A program made the translations under genes and the position numbers. Shown here in pieces: positions 48,336 to 58,542 of a DNA stretch of 64,000 nt (position 1 is the first letter of the stretch; the number at the start of each line of letters is the position of its first letter). Source of the stretch: Acanthacorydalis orientalis. Taxonomy: Eukaryota; Arthropoda; Insecta; Megaloptera; Corydalidae. The notes under the pieces are model-generated. The model was not told the origin of the DNA. It was given only the letters and a program-made list of their open reading frames with translations, and searched no databases. The stretch spans positions 14,680,201 to 14,744,200 of the forward strand of contig CM068314.1 in NCBI GenBank assembly GCA_034766995.1. The letters are read 5' to 3'.

Positions 48336-48870
48336 TAACATCCAACATCAAATAAATGAAATTGACGGGAATGAAAGAAACTCGAAAGCGTTGTGCCATT
48401 TTAAAATGAGATCAGTCACCTTGTCTCGGAATAAATGTCTTATCATAACATATTTTCAATAAGAAGATATTGAACTGACATGTATATAGTAACACTTTTG
48501 TCACGAAATGCGTTTTACAAAGATGAAATACTATAAAGGAAATGTGTGTCTATATAATTGGAAAATATATACATATATATATATATATATACGCATATTT
48601 TTTTTGTTCTTAAACTCCTTGACAATTGAAAGTTCGTTATCATCAACGCTTAATATAGAATTATTGGGGATTTTGTAGAGTAAAAATAAAGAAGAAAACA
48701 TTTTTTTTGAAAATAGTAAACTTGTCGACTAAGACCTATTGTAATAACCTATAATTTCATATTCTTGGGATATATTTTTTTTATATAAAATCGAACAATA
48801 TTAATTAATCAATAACAAAAAGAACCATTAATAAAAACAAGCAAAACTATATTTATTATTATTGTATTTA
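48336..48870. repeat. tandem segmental duplication, unit 1 (535 bp)
   Basis: It starts TAACATCCAACATCAAATAA and ends TATTATTATTGTATTTA. The following unit repeats it almost base for base. It contains a short (TA)n at 48571-48591. Confidence 0.95.
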
Positions 48871-49106
48871 TAACATCCAACATCAAATAAACGAAATTGA
48901 CGGGAATGAAAAAAACTTGAAAGCATTGTGGCATTTTAAAATGAGATCAGTCTCCTTGTCTCGGAATAAATGTCTTATCATAACATATTTTCAATAAGAA
49001 GATATTGAACTGAAATGTTAATATAGATAACACCTTTGTCACGAAATGCGTTTTACAAAGATGAAATATTATAACGAAAATGTGTGTCTATATAATTGGA
49101 AAATAT

Positions 49107-49163
<57 letters not shown>

Positions 49164-49440
49164 TAGTTTTTTTGTTCTTAAACACCTTGACAATTAAAGA
49201 TTCGTTATCATCGCTAATGCTTAATACATAATTATTGTGGATTTTGTAGAGTAAAAATAAAAAAGAAAACATTTTTTTTGAAAATAGTGAATTTGTTGAC
49301 TAAGACCTATTGTAATAAACTATAACTTCATATTCTTGGGATATGTTTCTTTTATAAAATCGAACAATATTAATTAATCAATAGCAAAAAGAACCATTAA
49401 TAAAAACAAGCAAAACTATATTTATTATCACTGTATTTAT
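48871..49440. repeat. tandem segmental duplication, unit 2 (570 bp)
   Basis: Same start (TAACATCCAACATCAAATAA) and same order of landmarks as unit 1: GAAATTGACGGGAATGAAA, GTCTCGGAATAAATGTCTTA, CACGAAATGCGTTTTACAAA, CTAAGACCTATTGTAATAA. It differs by scattered substitutions and by a longer CATA/(TA)n run (49109-49160), which accounts for most of the length difference. There is no coding content. Confidence 0.95.
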
Positions 49441-50259
49441 TATTCAATTTTATAAAAAAAATTTAAATATACACACTTAGAGTTAACAAATTTTAAACTA
49501 TAGAATAATACTATTCGTGAGAAATGTTTAAATTAATTAATAGAATGGTTTTAATGAAAATATATCAATAGTTTCGTTGATATATAAAAAATATTTTTAT
49601 GTGAATACTTTCTAATAATTTGTATAAAATACAAAGTAATTAATGTTATATTTACCGAATTTCACTGAATATACACAAATATTCAAAAAAATAACGTCCA
49701 TATTTCATTCTATGAATTTAGCAAACCCGTGAAAAATTTCAATCAATACGTTTAGCTGTAAACTGAGATCAAACTACTAGTTACATACACAGATTGCACC
49801 ACAGACCTCGGTATGGATGTATCGATTTACTACTACATATGACAAACAAAGGAAATCTCGGAGAGGGTTGAACGTTACACACTAGCTAGCAGCTAGGGAA
49901 ATGTATAACTTAGTAATAAACACTATTTTATTTATTATTTCATACGATTTTATAGTGATACATATTGTTAACGAATCGACTCAATTACAATTCCAAATCT
50001 TTAAATCAAGGTGTAATAAAATTGACTTAATTTTAATTAAATCACTGGTGTACACTTCCTTGAAATGTATAATAAATTTATATTAAAAGCTGTTTATTAA
50101 AGTAAACGTCCGAGAAGATGAATAATAAATTGTATCCATTCAGACATTTATTCCCATTAGAGTCGTTCATTCATTATTTATATAACATTAAAACAACAAT
50201 TACATTAAATTGTAATTCAAGAAAGAAACATTAATATCTATTATATTCATATTCAATTT
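49441..50259. other. intronic DNA, nothing recognised
   Basis: No element ends or exon borders. A short complex patch is at 49795-49900. Confidence 0.5.
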
Positions 50260-50480
50260 AAAACAATGAGTGTCATATGGGGTCGGGTTCCTGGTTATGT
50301 GACAGGAAGGCCATTGTACTGTTTATTCAATTAACTAAATTTGGCATGATTAGGTACTGTGTGCGTTGGTGGCAAAGATGATCAAACAAGCCAGAGATTT
50401 TATGCTAATTAATCTGCGGTTACTTTATTTACACTAGTTAATTAATTTCATTGGCGTATCGTTCGATATAAACTTAATAA
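50260..50480. promoter_or_regulatory. complex island with homeodomain-type motifs, possible enhancer
   Basis: GGGTTCCTGGTTATGTGACA and GCGTTGGTGGCAAAGATGAT are unlike the surrounding AT-simple DNA. TATGCTAATTAATCTGCGG and AGTTAATTAATTTCATTGG hold POU/homeodomain-like sites. No splice borders. Enhancer function is inference. Confidence 0.3.
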
Positions 50481-51229
50481 TGGCCTTTATTTATACTAGG
50501 GATTATACGGTTTAATCTGTAATACCATGACATATTTTCAAATTAGATTAGATTCAGAAGTTCCAAGAAAATAACTGTGCTCAGAACGACACGTACAATT
50601 GGAATTTACGATAAAACTAGACCACGTGTAATTGTTTTACTGACGAAGCTCCGTAAAAAAGCTGTTACTTTGATAAAAAGTTGTCTGTGCATGAAATGAA
50701 AAGTTATATCAGCAAAGTTTGCAGTTAAACATTCAAACAGAAGTAGAATAAAGTGTACTGTAGAGAAAGTAGTCTTGTTTATATCTTACATGTTAAAACA
50801 TATATAAAGAATAAAAAGTATATCCTTCATTCTTACAAGCAATTAAAACTAGGTCAGTTGCATTTAGTAAATATTTATAAATGAAGTATTTTTAAAATTC
50901 CTATATTTAAGTGTATTACTTTTTAAAATAGACGTTGCTTGAATATTTTTATTGAGTTTCGTTTCGTGTATACAAAACGACCTAATAATTATTTCTTTGT
51001 ACATTTTTAAAATCTAGACAGGTTTTTATTTAAGTATTTAATTCATTCTAGTTTTTATTTACATTGTACTCTTATTGTTCATATATAGTTTTAATAACTT
51101 TCTACTCGACAATATGTAATAAAATATTTAAAGTACTTTTCATGGTAATTTCTCTATGGATTACATTTCATAAAGGTCGCTATTATCGGGTTTCAGAAAT
51201 GCCATATTAACATAGTTTGAATATATATA
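50481..51229. other. intronic DNA, nothing recognised
   Basis: No element ends, arrays or exon borders. Confidence 0.5.
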
Positions 51230-51586
51230 CAGTAGAGTCGCGATTTAGGGAATTAATTGTAAAGACCATTCACTCTAGCGAGGTTGTGCACTTTTGTGTG
51301 GTATATTTACTTACTAAAAGCATGACTGTTTTTTAAAAAAGTTTAACGTTTTAAATAATTTAACAAAAGTTTACAAAAGATAATATAAATGAAATATCTT
51401 TGTTGGTTACTTAGATTTTTGTAGAAATAAAGTTATTTTCAGTTGTTGTGTTTCTATATTTACTCTTAGTTGTACTAATTTATGTGATATAAGGTACATG
51501 ATTTTAGTTGGTTCTAATGTAAATTTATGTGAATTCGCTCTACGGAGTAGTTCACTGGATGCAGGGTTCACTATATCGCGACCCTA

Positions 51587-51589
<3 letters not shown>
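51230..51589. mobile_element. pogo-like (CAGT...ACTG) MITE, 360 bp
   Basis: The left end is CAGTAGAGTCGCGATTTAGG. The right end, inverted, is CAGTAGGGTCGCGATATAGT, matching at 17 of the first 19 positions. TA flanks both sides (51228-51229 and 51590-51591), the target duplication used by Tc1/mariner/pogo transposons. CAGT-type ends suggest the pogo/Tigger group. No transposase similarity was found inside. The two frames through the right side run into the adjoining (TA)n and are not genes. Confidence 0.82.

Positions 51590-51642
<53 letters not shown>
51590..51642. repeat. (TA)n microsatellite abutting the pogo-like MITE
   Basis: About 26 units starting at the MITE's target duplication. Confidence 0.97.
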
Positions 51643-51645
<3 letters not shown>

Positions 51646-52003
51646 AGCACTTTTTGGAGATTATCCCACATGGTCATTGTAATAGAGAAAAATGTACATA
51701 CAATTCTGCAACTATAAAATCAACCAAGTGAGTATTGCTACACTTTTTCAATAGTATGCTATAGTTATTTTCCTGTTTCATTTAGTTGTATTTAAGATTG
51801 TAATTGCTTTACTAAATTCCATGGCGATTATATTATTAATGCAAGTTACTACGTTTTAGAACAATTAATTAGTTATTCATTTAATAAGAAGGCACTTAAA
51901 ATAATAATCTTTTTTATTACGCTTACAGTGTGTAGGCCTCATATTTATTATATATTTTTAGAATATGTATCCATCTAGTTGTCGTTGTTGTTTTAAAGAA
52001 TTT

Positions 52004-52004
<1 letters not shown>

Positions 52005-52057
<53 letters not shown>

Positions 52058-52080
52058 ATATATATATATATATATATACA
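52005..52080. repeat. (TA)n compound array
   Basis: TA units interrupted by TACA and TGTG, 160 bases from the exon's 3' border. Confidence 0.95.
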
Positions 52081-52242
52081 AAATTAAAAAAATACATCCG
52101 TCTATGAAATTATATACTTAATCTCATCCTCTGTATGCATGCGTATACGAGTAGAACTTAAAAAGAATGCCCCGTTATTCTTTTGACACTTAAGATTGAC
52201 AATCAGATATTCTCTCCAGATGACAGCTGCACACACACTCAC

Positions 52243-52380
52243 CTGTTGAGACATTGCGCGTTAATCTCTGTTGCCCTTGGGAAGTTAACCATTGCTGTTG
52301 TGAACGGACAGTACCTTCGCTGGATGGTGGACTCGTGCATCTCGTCACGGTCGTGGACGTGTCACGCTTTTTTGTTGCTC
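52243..52380 (-). CDS. second coding exon of the minus-strand gene
   Basis: On the minus strand the acceptor TATTTTATTACAG (AG at 52382-52381) precedes GAGCAACAAAAAAGCGTGAC. The exon ends CTCAACAG|GTGAGTG, a consensus donor. Of the three frames only one is free of stops, and it is the one required by the first exon, which ends after codon base 1. That gives G then ATKKRDTSTTVTRCTSPPSS, EGTVRSQQQWLTSQGQQRLT and RNVST. The 138 bases keep the same phase, so the exon is skippable without frameshift. The segment is Ser/Thr/Gln-rich and basic with no predicted domain. The TSPP motif could be a proline-directed phosphosite (inference). The plus-strand 67-codon open frame here is antisense. No family is recognised. 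Confidence 0.8.
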
Positions 52381-53135
52381 CTGTAATAAAATATACACAC
52401 CGGCTTTGATATAGTTAATCCGATCGACACATAACATTAAATCACTAAATATAGAACTGTAGCTAAGAAGTATGCACGACTGTTTATTCAAATTCGAAAC
52501 GGAACAACAAACATTCCAGTTTGAAATTTCGTAGAATATATATAACTTATCAATATAAATATTTCGGGTCTGGTTTTATTCCCCACACGTTCCACGATAC
52601 AGACATCCGTTCGTCCCTAATGATGTAGGCATACAGTGCCGTGATTTACTGATTATAAAAAAGAATACGATAAACATCATGTAAGTATGCTTTAATGGGT
52701 GTAATAATATAACTTGTGATCGGGTACAAGTTTCGGTCCATAGGAAGAGATTAATTGTGTACACGATTATAGAATTGAATAGTAAAGGTTTTACATATGA
52801 ATAGAAGTACGAGTCTGGCTGAATGTTTATGCGATGAATAAAATTATATATTGCACGCAAGAATTTCCGGCGATGATTTCACATTAATGTATTCGTTTGA
52901 GATGTATTATTATTTAGAAAAAAAATATATTTCGTATTCATGTACGGAACGGCGTCACGTTATGTTTTATGAAATATAGTAAGATTATTAAAATCTATTA
53001 ATAGATATCGGTCGGCATTTTAACAATCACATGTAAAGATATTAAGTTATTTCTGTTTCAGTTTACAAATAAAAGAACTGAAATATAAAATACTTCCAAA
53101 TAATTATTAAATGTAAAAATCAATCAAAATAACTA
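52381..53135. other. intronic DNA between first and second coding exons
   Basis: 52560-52660 is fairly complex (CATCCGTTCGTCCCTAATGA) with a 94-codon minus open frame, but no donor supports a longer exon. Confidence 0.45.
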
Positions 53136-53651
53136 TTAGGTGTATAAATTAATTTGGTACTTTTTTTTATAGAAAATGAATGTGTACAGAAAAGTGGAAT
53201 ATATTTCAAACCTCAAAATATCCTCAATTATTTTGTATAACTACTCCCTCTGTCAGGTAACCGATGAATTCCTTGTCAAAAAAAGATGGTGGCTTTGAGT
53301 CGATGAAATCTTAATACATTTTTGGACCTCTTCCACTGTTTTAGAATTTTTTGCATGTTTTATGCATCACAACACCTTCCCCCAAAGCTACAAAAATTAT
53401 TCCCGCGGCTTTGACAACATTTTTTTTAACTAGAATGCGAAACGTATGCAATGCCTAATATGTTACTTTTCGGATGCAATCATATTCACTGCTGTTTTAT
53501 GAGGTTATGCCAAGTGCTTGGCCAAGATATATAGTGTTTTTAAATGTTAAGGTTGACACTTCAAAATTCTAAAATGACAAAAAATAGTTCAATTCAGAAA
53601 AGAGTTAAGATTGGTTCAATGTAAAGACACTGAATTAATTTTTACACCTAA
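53136..53651 (-). mobile_element. family B mariner-derived MITE, best-preserved copy
   Basis: TA on each side (53134-53135 and 53652-53653). The ends are TTAGGTGTATAAATTAATTT and, inverted, TTAGGTGTAAAAATTAATTC. The minus strand carries, in broken frames, a mariner N-terminus ending near HKTCKKF. It is joined to the C-terminus DSKPPSFFDKEF and VIQNN. The catalytic domain is missing at the junction shared with other copies. At 516 bp it is the longest family B copy here. Confidence 0.88.
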
Positions 53652-54259
53652 TACAATTGGTTTCTTTTATATCAAAAATATCAAGTCTCTTTAACTTTTA
53701 TATTTTAAAAAAGATAAAAAAATATTCTATGTTATTTTTCGCCTTATTTTTCAATTATAGTATTTTGACATCACGCCATATTTTAAATAAAATACTTTTA
53801 TTTAACATGTTTAGTATCATTTAGATAAATTTCATATCTATTCCACAATTTATTGAATCGAATGAAATGAAAGACAGTGTTGATTTCCAGCAAAACTTAA
53901 CTTTATAAAAGATAAAATATTTTCTATTGAATTGTAATCTGGCAACTGGCAGTTTGTATTTCAGTGTTACTCTTAAATGTATTACAAAGGTTCCTTAAAT
54001 GCTTTAAATCGTTAATAAGGTTCAGTTTCAATTTTAAATTTCAAACCACTTTTTAATAAACCATTAGAAAACAATTTTACAATTCTAAATGCACTCAGAT
54101 TTCCAGTGAAGCAAACTGAATTATTGAAACCTTTAGAAGTGAAGACTAGAATAATGAATCTCCTGTGAAAATTTACTAATGGGCTTTACAATCAGTGCTC
54201 CTTGTTTCGACCATCTATGTATAATATTATTATAAGTATAAAAAGAAAAAAATCATAAA
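53652..54259. other. intronic DNA, nothing recognised
   Basis: No exon borders or element ends. Confidence 0.5.
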
Positions 54260-54632
54260 GTTCTAGCACGGTGATTAAATTCATTTTCACAAATAAATTA
54301 TTCTCTCACTCCACAAATCCTAAAAAAATTCTGATCAAAAATGTTGAATAAATGATCATTGATCATTTTTGATTATTTCTTATGCTCATTTCATTGACGA
54401 TTCCATTATCCTCAAACTGACAAATTAAAACAAAAACTTTAAAGAAAATAAATATTTATTTTCTAAAAAAATAAGATTTTTGTATACCTTAGAATTCTGA
54501 CGATGATGGTGATGGCATTGTTACCGAAATATGCATAATAAACAATCAGAAATGATCAATAATCAATTATTCAACATTTTTATGGCTTGTGAGGCAAGAG
54601 AAAAAATCATTTATGAAAGAAAATTAGTGTGC
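54260..54632. mobile_element. family C MITE, most complete copy
   Basis: The left arm (54260-54420) begins TTCTAGCACGGTGATTAAAT. The right arm (about 54480-54632) is its inverse, with GACGATGATGGTGATGGCAT, TGATCAATAATCAATTATTC and CATTTATGAAAGAAAATTAG. The arms pair over about 150 bp. Inside each arm lies a second hairpin; on the left, ATCAAAAATG and CATTTTTGAT are perfect 10-bp complements about 20 bases apart. No coding capacity. The transposase that moves it is unknown. Confidence 0.8.
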
Positions 54633-54761
54633 AAATATTTTCACATCGTAAATTTGATTTTTCCCAAGTCAAACGCTTTTCAATATTTTTTTGCTAGTAA
54701 TGGTTTCTTTTTTATAGTTTGAAATTTTATATTTTTTTTGAATTGTTGAATAGACATTCTA

Positions 54762-54830
54762 TTGGCTTAGAAAATAATTGGGTTTTTTTATATGAATTTG
54801 AAACCCATAAACCGCAATTATTTTTCTACC
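54762..54830. mobile_element. family A mariner reduced to two termini
   Basis: TTGGCTTAGAAAATAATTGG, then GTTTTTTTATATGAATTTG, then AAACCCATAAACCGCAATTA and TTTTTCTACC. The right part matches the 3' terminus of the 9001 copy (ATAAACCGCAATTATTTTTC). The left part is a worn inverted terminus. Only about 70 bases remain, so the two ends form a near-palindrome. Confidence 0.65.
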
Positions 54831-55547
54831 GAAAAAATCTCTTCAATAGTATCACACACCACAACTATCAATTTTCAAATATTAATAGCATGCTTTTAGT
54901 CTTTCTTATTTTCTTACGTGAAAAGTTATAGAATGTAATTTATGTATATAGACAAAAGTATATAAATATAGAATAGAAAACAGATATGAAACATAAAATA
55001 AATAATTCATAATTTAATAAAAATAATGTTTAGAAAACGGTAATGAAATCCTTTTTTTAGAACATATAAAAAAAGTTGTTTATGTTTTCATAATGTGAAA
55101 ATATTTCCACGAATTTATCAAGAAACGACAACCAGTCTCGGCTTAATTGGTGATTATAATTTAATTGTAGTTGATTGAACATGAAAAATTAATTTCCTCT
55201 GAAAATTGTTTTTAAATAAGGAATTAATTAATTCATTATTCGAGAGCCACGCATACGTTTATCGATCATTTAATTTTATATCTAATGAATAAACACAGAT
55301 TTAAAGATTTATAAATGGCTCCAATTATTTGTGTTATTTTTAGACGAATATGTTTTTTTTTTAATAAATTTTAATAAGCACAAAACATAAAAGTTGAATC
55401 AGACACATAAAAAAAAGTAAATAAAAGTGCTTAAATTCTGTTAGTGGATCTTTTTAAATATATATAATAAAGAAAGAACTGAAAAAAAAAATAGAAAAGG
55501 TAGTACAGAATTATGATAAGATATAACAAATAAAAAAAGATGATTAC
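54831..55547. other. intron start after the first coding exon
   Basis: AT-rich DNA directly downstream (minus direction) of the donor at 55547. Nothing recognised. Confidence 0.5.
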
Positions 55548-55697
55548 CTCTTTTTCCAAAACTACCAAATCGTTCTCGATGATGATCGTGTAATGGAATT
55601 TTAGTGGTCGATGCCGACCTTGACAATTTTTCTTTGGAGCCGTGTGCTCCCATTTTTAGAGACGAAACAATTAATACATAATAAACAACAATTTATA
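55548..55697 (-). CDS. first coding exon of the minus-strand gene (upstream promoter form)
   Basis: ATG at 55653 opens 35 codons plus one base: MGAHGSKEKLSRSASTTKIP then LHDHHRERFGSFGKR. It ends AAAAGAG|GTAATC, a good donor at 55547. The first residues fit the N-myristoylation rule (Gly2, Ser6, Lys7 after Met), so the product may be anchored to membranes; this is a motif inference. SRSAS and the HDHHRERFG stretch are otherwise unassigned. Upstream, TTTTTTAACAG at about 55708-55698 is a good acceptor, so bases 55697-55654 are probably 5' UTR spliced to a non-coding exon further up. The phase matches the exons at 52243 and 34437 and the alternative start exon at 15999. I know of no matching family. 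Confidence 0.75.
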
Positions 55698-56001
55698 CTG
55701 TTAAAAAACCGCTACACTCACTAATCCATTTCGGAACTAATTTATCTCTGGAACATTTCACATTTTTCCATGTGTTTATTTCTTATCCGAGCACATTAAA
55801 CACATTATTTGTAGTAGAGGAATGATACGATCAGCACATTAAAATCTTTTCTCATCACGAGATCGTTCGACTTGTTTTACACTTTTGTTTTAAGAAAGAT
55901 AATTTATATATATATATTTTTTTCATTCGTAATAATGTAAACACGATATTCCGACGTTAAACGACCGTGTACTATCTGAGTTTGTAATCTTTACTTCTTA
56001 C

Positions 56002-56280
56002 AGTCCAGCGACCTCTCGCTAAACCGAAGATGTATTCCCACCGACATGACATGCTTCGCTAGAAAAGAATCCTCCATTGTCTCTTGAATTTATCGCGTTG
56101 AATTTTCGGTTTATTTTTATCGCGTAACGTGGATTTTCATTGCATTTTTTCCGGACACCTTTTTGCATTTCAATACGGTTACAGTTACACATGATCGCAG
56201 AACATAGTGAATAATCTGTTGTACAGAATAGCACTGAAGAATGATTCGTAATGTGATTTTGTATGAGAAGATGGATTTAT
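56002..56280 (-). promoter_or_regulatory. possible non-coding first exon and promoter
   Basis: On the minus strand GTCGCTGGACT|GTAAGAAG at 56002/56001 is a plausible donor that could splice to the acceptor at 55698. The 240 bases before it are more GC-rich than average and contain no convincing coding frame. The transcription start is not determined. 56290-56440 holds further complex sequence (ACACTGGAGGTGTCCACCTA). Confidence 0.35.
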
Positions 56281-56440
56281 AGTTTACTGGTACTGTTTAT
56301 ACACCACGCATTACTACGCATGGCCTTCACATACCAGTTATGTAATACTACAACATACCTATTATACAGATACATACCAATTCGTTTTACGTACACTGGA
56401 GGTGTCCACCTACAAATGATTTATAAAACGAGGTACCGCT

Positions 56441-56704
56441 AATCTATGATTTATTAGAACGGCTATTTATAAACACATTTTATTGCGCAACATGTAGATT
56501 CGAACAGCTTATTATCATTTGAAGATATAAATTGGTTTGGAAATAAAAAGTTTTCTAAATATACATATTTGATCAGAGAACATTTCTCACAGATAAATGA
56601 AAAGTATTAGGACTTTATATTTTGAGAATATATTTTAATACTACAAATTAATGAACTATTAATTTAAGAAAATAAAATATGAATTTTTATAACAATGCTA
56701 TGAA
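56441..56704. other. upstream flank, nothing recognised
   Basis: AT-rich DNA between the presumed promoter and a CATA array. Confidence 0.5.
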
Positions 56705-56720
56705 CACACACATACATACA

Positions 56721-56756
<36 letters not shown>

Positions 56757-56792
56757 TATATAATATACATATATATATATATATATATATAT
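56705..56792. repeat. (CATA)n-(TA)n array
   Basis: About 11 CATA units followed by broken TA units. Confidence 0.96.
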
Positions 56793-56889
56793 TCATAATT
56801 ATTTTCTACACCTTTTACTGAGTATTTTTCACTTAATATTAATTTTTCAGTTTAATTCATTAGATTACATTAAAATTTTCTTTTTTACA

Positions 56890-57075
56890 ATCAGTTTCCT
56901 CAATTTTCTGATCAAATATTCGATAATTAATTAATTACCGGTTCATTTCTTTCATACACATGTTCAATAGCGATGCTTATGCCCTCAGAGCGATAAAATG
57001 TAAAAAAAACAGATTTTTCTGTACCATAGCGCTTTGAGGAAGATTAGCATCATCATTGAAATTAATTTGGACATT
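56890..57075. mobile_element. family C MITE, central part
   Basis: TGATCAAATATTCGATAATT, a worn core, CAATAGCGATGCTTATGCCC then TCAGAGCG on the left, and ATAGCGCTTTGAGGAAGATT then AGCATCATCATTGAAA on the right. The two inner arms face each other across about 40 bases. Both outer arms are eroded. Confidence 0.65.
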
Positions 57076-57261
57076 GTATTTAGCTACAGAGTTAACATAT
57101 ATTTTAGCGTGCGGTAACAAATCTACAAAACGTAAAATTGAATAAAAAGAATTTTTGCAATAAACACTAACAAATATTCCACTGTTACGTTAATGAAAGG
57201 CCGGAGATTATATTTTTGTATACTTTTTTACGTTTTGGAATGTGTGTGCTTATACATACTA

Positions 57262-57307
57262 ATATATATTTATTATATATATATATATATATTTATTATA
57301 TACATAT

Positions 57308-57364
<57 letters not shown>
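57262..57364. repeat. (TA)n compound array
   Basis: TA units broken by TTTAT and TACA over about 100 bases. Confidence 0.95.
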
Positions 57365-57367
<3 letters not shown>

Positions 57368-57545
57368 AATTATATTCATGGAGACAGGATTATATCAAGA
57401 TCATAACATGTCTAAAATTCGTGCAAAAAATGTCATGCAGTTGTGATTCCAATATAATAATTTTTCGTGTAATTTCGGGTATCATTGTTAATAATAATTT
57501 AAGATATCTCTACAAGTTTTTTGTACATTATTTTAAATATTACGG

Positions 57546-57548
<3 letters not shown>

Positions 57549-57596
<48 letters not shown>
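57549..57596. repeat. (TA)n microsatellite
   Basis: About 24 units. Confidence 0.97.
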
Positions 57597-57600
<4 letters not shown>

Positions 57601-57654
57601 TGCGTTTTTGAATTAAGATTGTTTTCTAATTAACAATACCGATTAAACATGAAT

Positions 57655-58500
57655 GATAAGACTGCACATGCGCAATAGCTTTATCTGGTTCATGGTTAGC
57701 CATCAATTATTTTATCGCTCTCGGATTCCCGTTTGACGCCACGTGTGAATGATTTATAATAAGTATAACAATAAATAACCCCGTTAGCCGTGCGTTTCGT
57801 GCTGTTATCCGGTTTTTCTAAGCAATAGTCCTCCTGGAATTCACAAGTAACTTTGTGAGGTGTATTGGCCAATTGTTAAGAGTGATAGTAAATTTACGCC
57901 ATGTTGTCGTCTATTTAAAGAAAGGCGAAGAAATATTCAAGACGAAGAGCGTAGTGGCCGGCTTAGTATAATAACAGATGATTTGGTGGAAAAAGTGAAC
58001 ACGAAAATTCGAGAAAATCGTCATTTTACAATTTCACAATTGTTTATTGAATTTACAGAAGTTTTGCAGACAGTGATTTATGACACTGTAACAGAAAGGC
58101 TAGGTTACAAAAAACTGTGTGTGAGATGGGTATCAAAAATGTTAATCGATGCTCAAACGTGTGACGTCAGCTAAATAATTTTTGCAACGCCAGGAAAATG
58201 AAGGAGAAGACTTTTTCAGCCAGATTGTGACTGGAGATTAGATTTCCTACACAAACGTCGTATCAAAGCAGTAGTCATTAACTAAAGACGGGCGTTACAA
58301 ATTGGTTCCAGTCATAGGCGGAGGATTTCTTAGACATGGGAATAAGAAATCTGGTGCTACGATACCAAAAATCCGTGGAAGTCAATGGTAACTATATGGA
58401 AAAATAATGTATATATGTAGATGTCTTATGGCTGTAACAAATCATTTTATCATTGATGGTTTTTTCTGATTGCTGAACGGACCTTACTTTAAAAACGCGC

Positions 58501-58506
<6 letters not shown>
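57655..58506 (+). mobile_element. mariner transposon with internal deletion
   Basis: The plus frame at 57860-58174 reads, from about 57897, CCRLFKERRRNIQDEERSGR, LSIITDDLVEKVNTKIRENR, HFTISQLFIEFTEVLQTVIY and DTVTERLGYKKLCVRWVSKM. This is the second helix-turn-helix and linker (the family's WVPHEL-like motif reads WVSKML). After a frameshift, FLQRQENEGEDFFSQIVTGD keeps the first catalytic Asp block and is cut by a stop. About half the protein is then missing. The C-terminus resumes as DFLDMGIRNLVLRYQKSVEV then NGNYMEK and a stop at about 58408. The 3' inverted repeat inverts to GAGGCGCGTTTTTAAAGTAA and ends at 58505, where a (TA)n array starts. The 5' repeat and first helix-turn-helix are eroded. 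Confidence 0.88.

Positions 58507-58542
<36 letters not shown>

Noticed and set aside
52183..52386. 67-codon plus-strand open frame
   Set aside because: It is antisense to a minus-strand exon that has matching splice borders and phase.
56019..56234. 71-codon minus open frame upstream of the first coding exon
   Set aside because: Its composition is not coding-like and a donor interrupts the region. It fits 5' UTR or promoter better.
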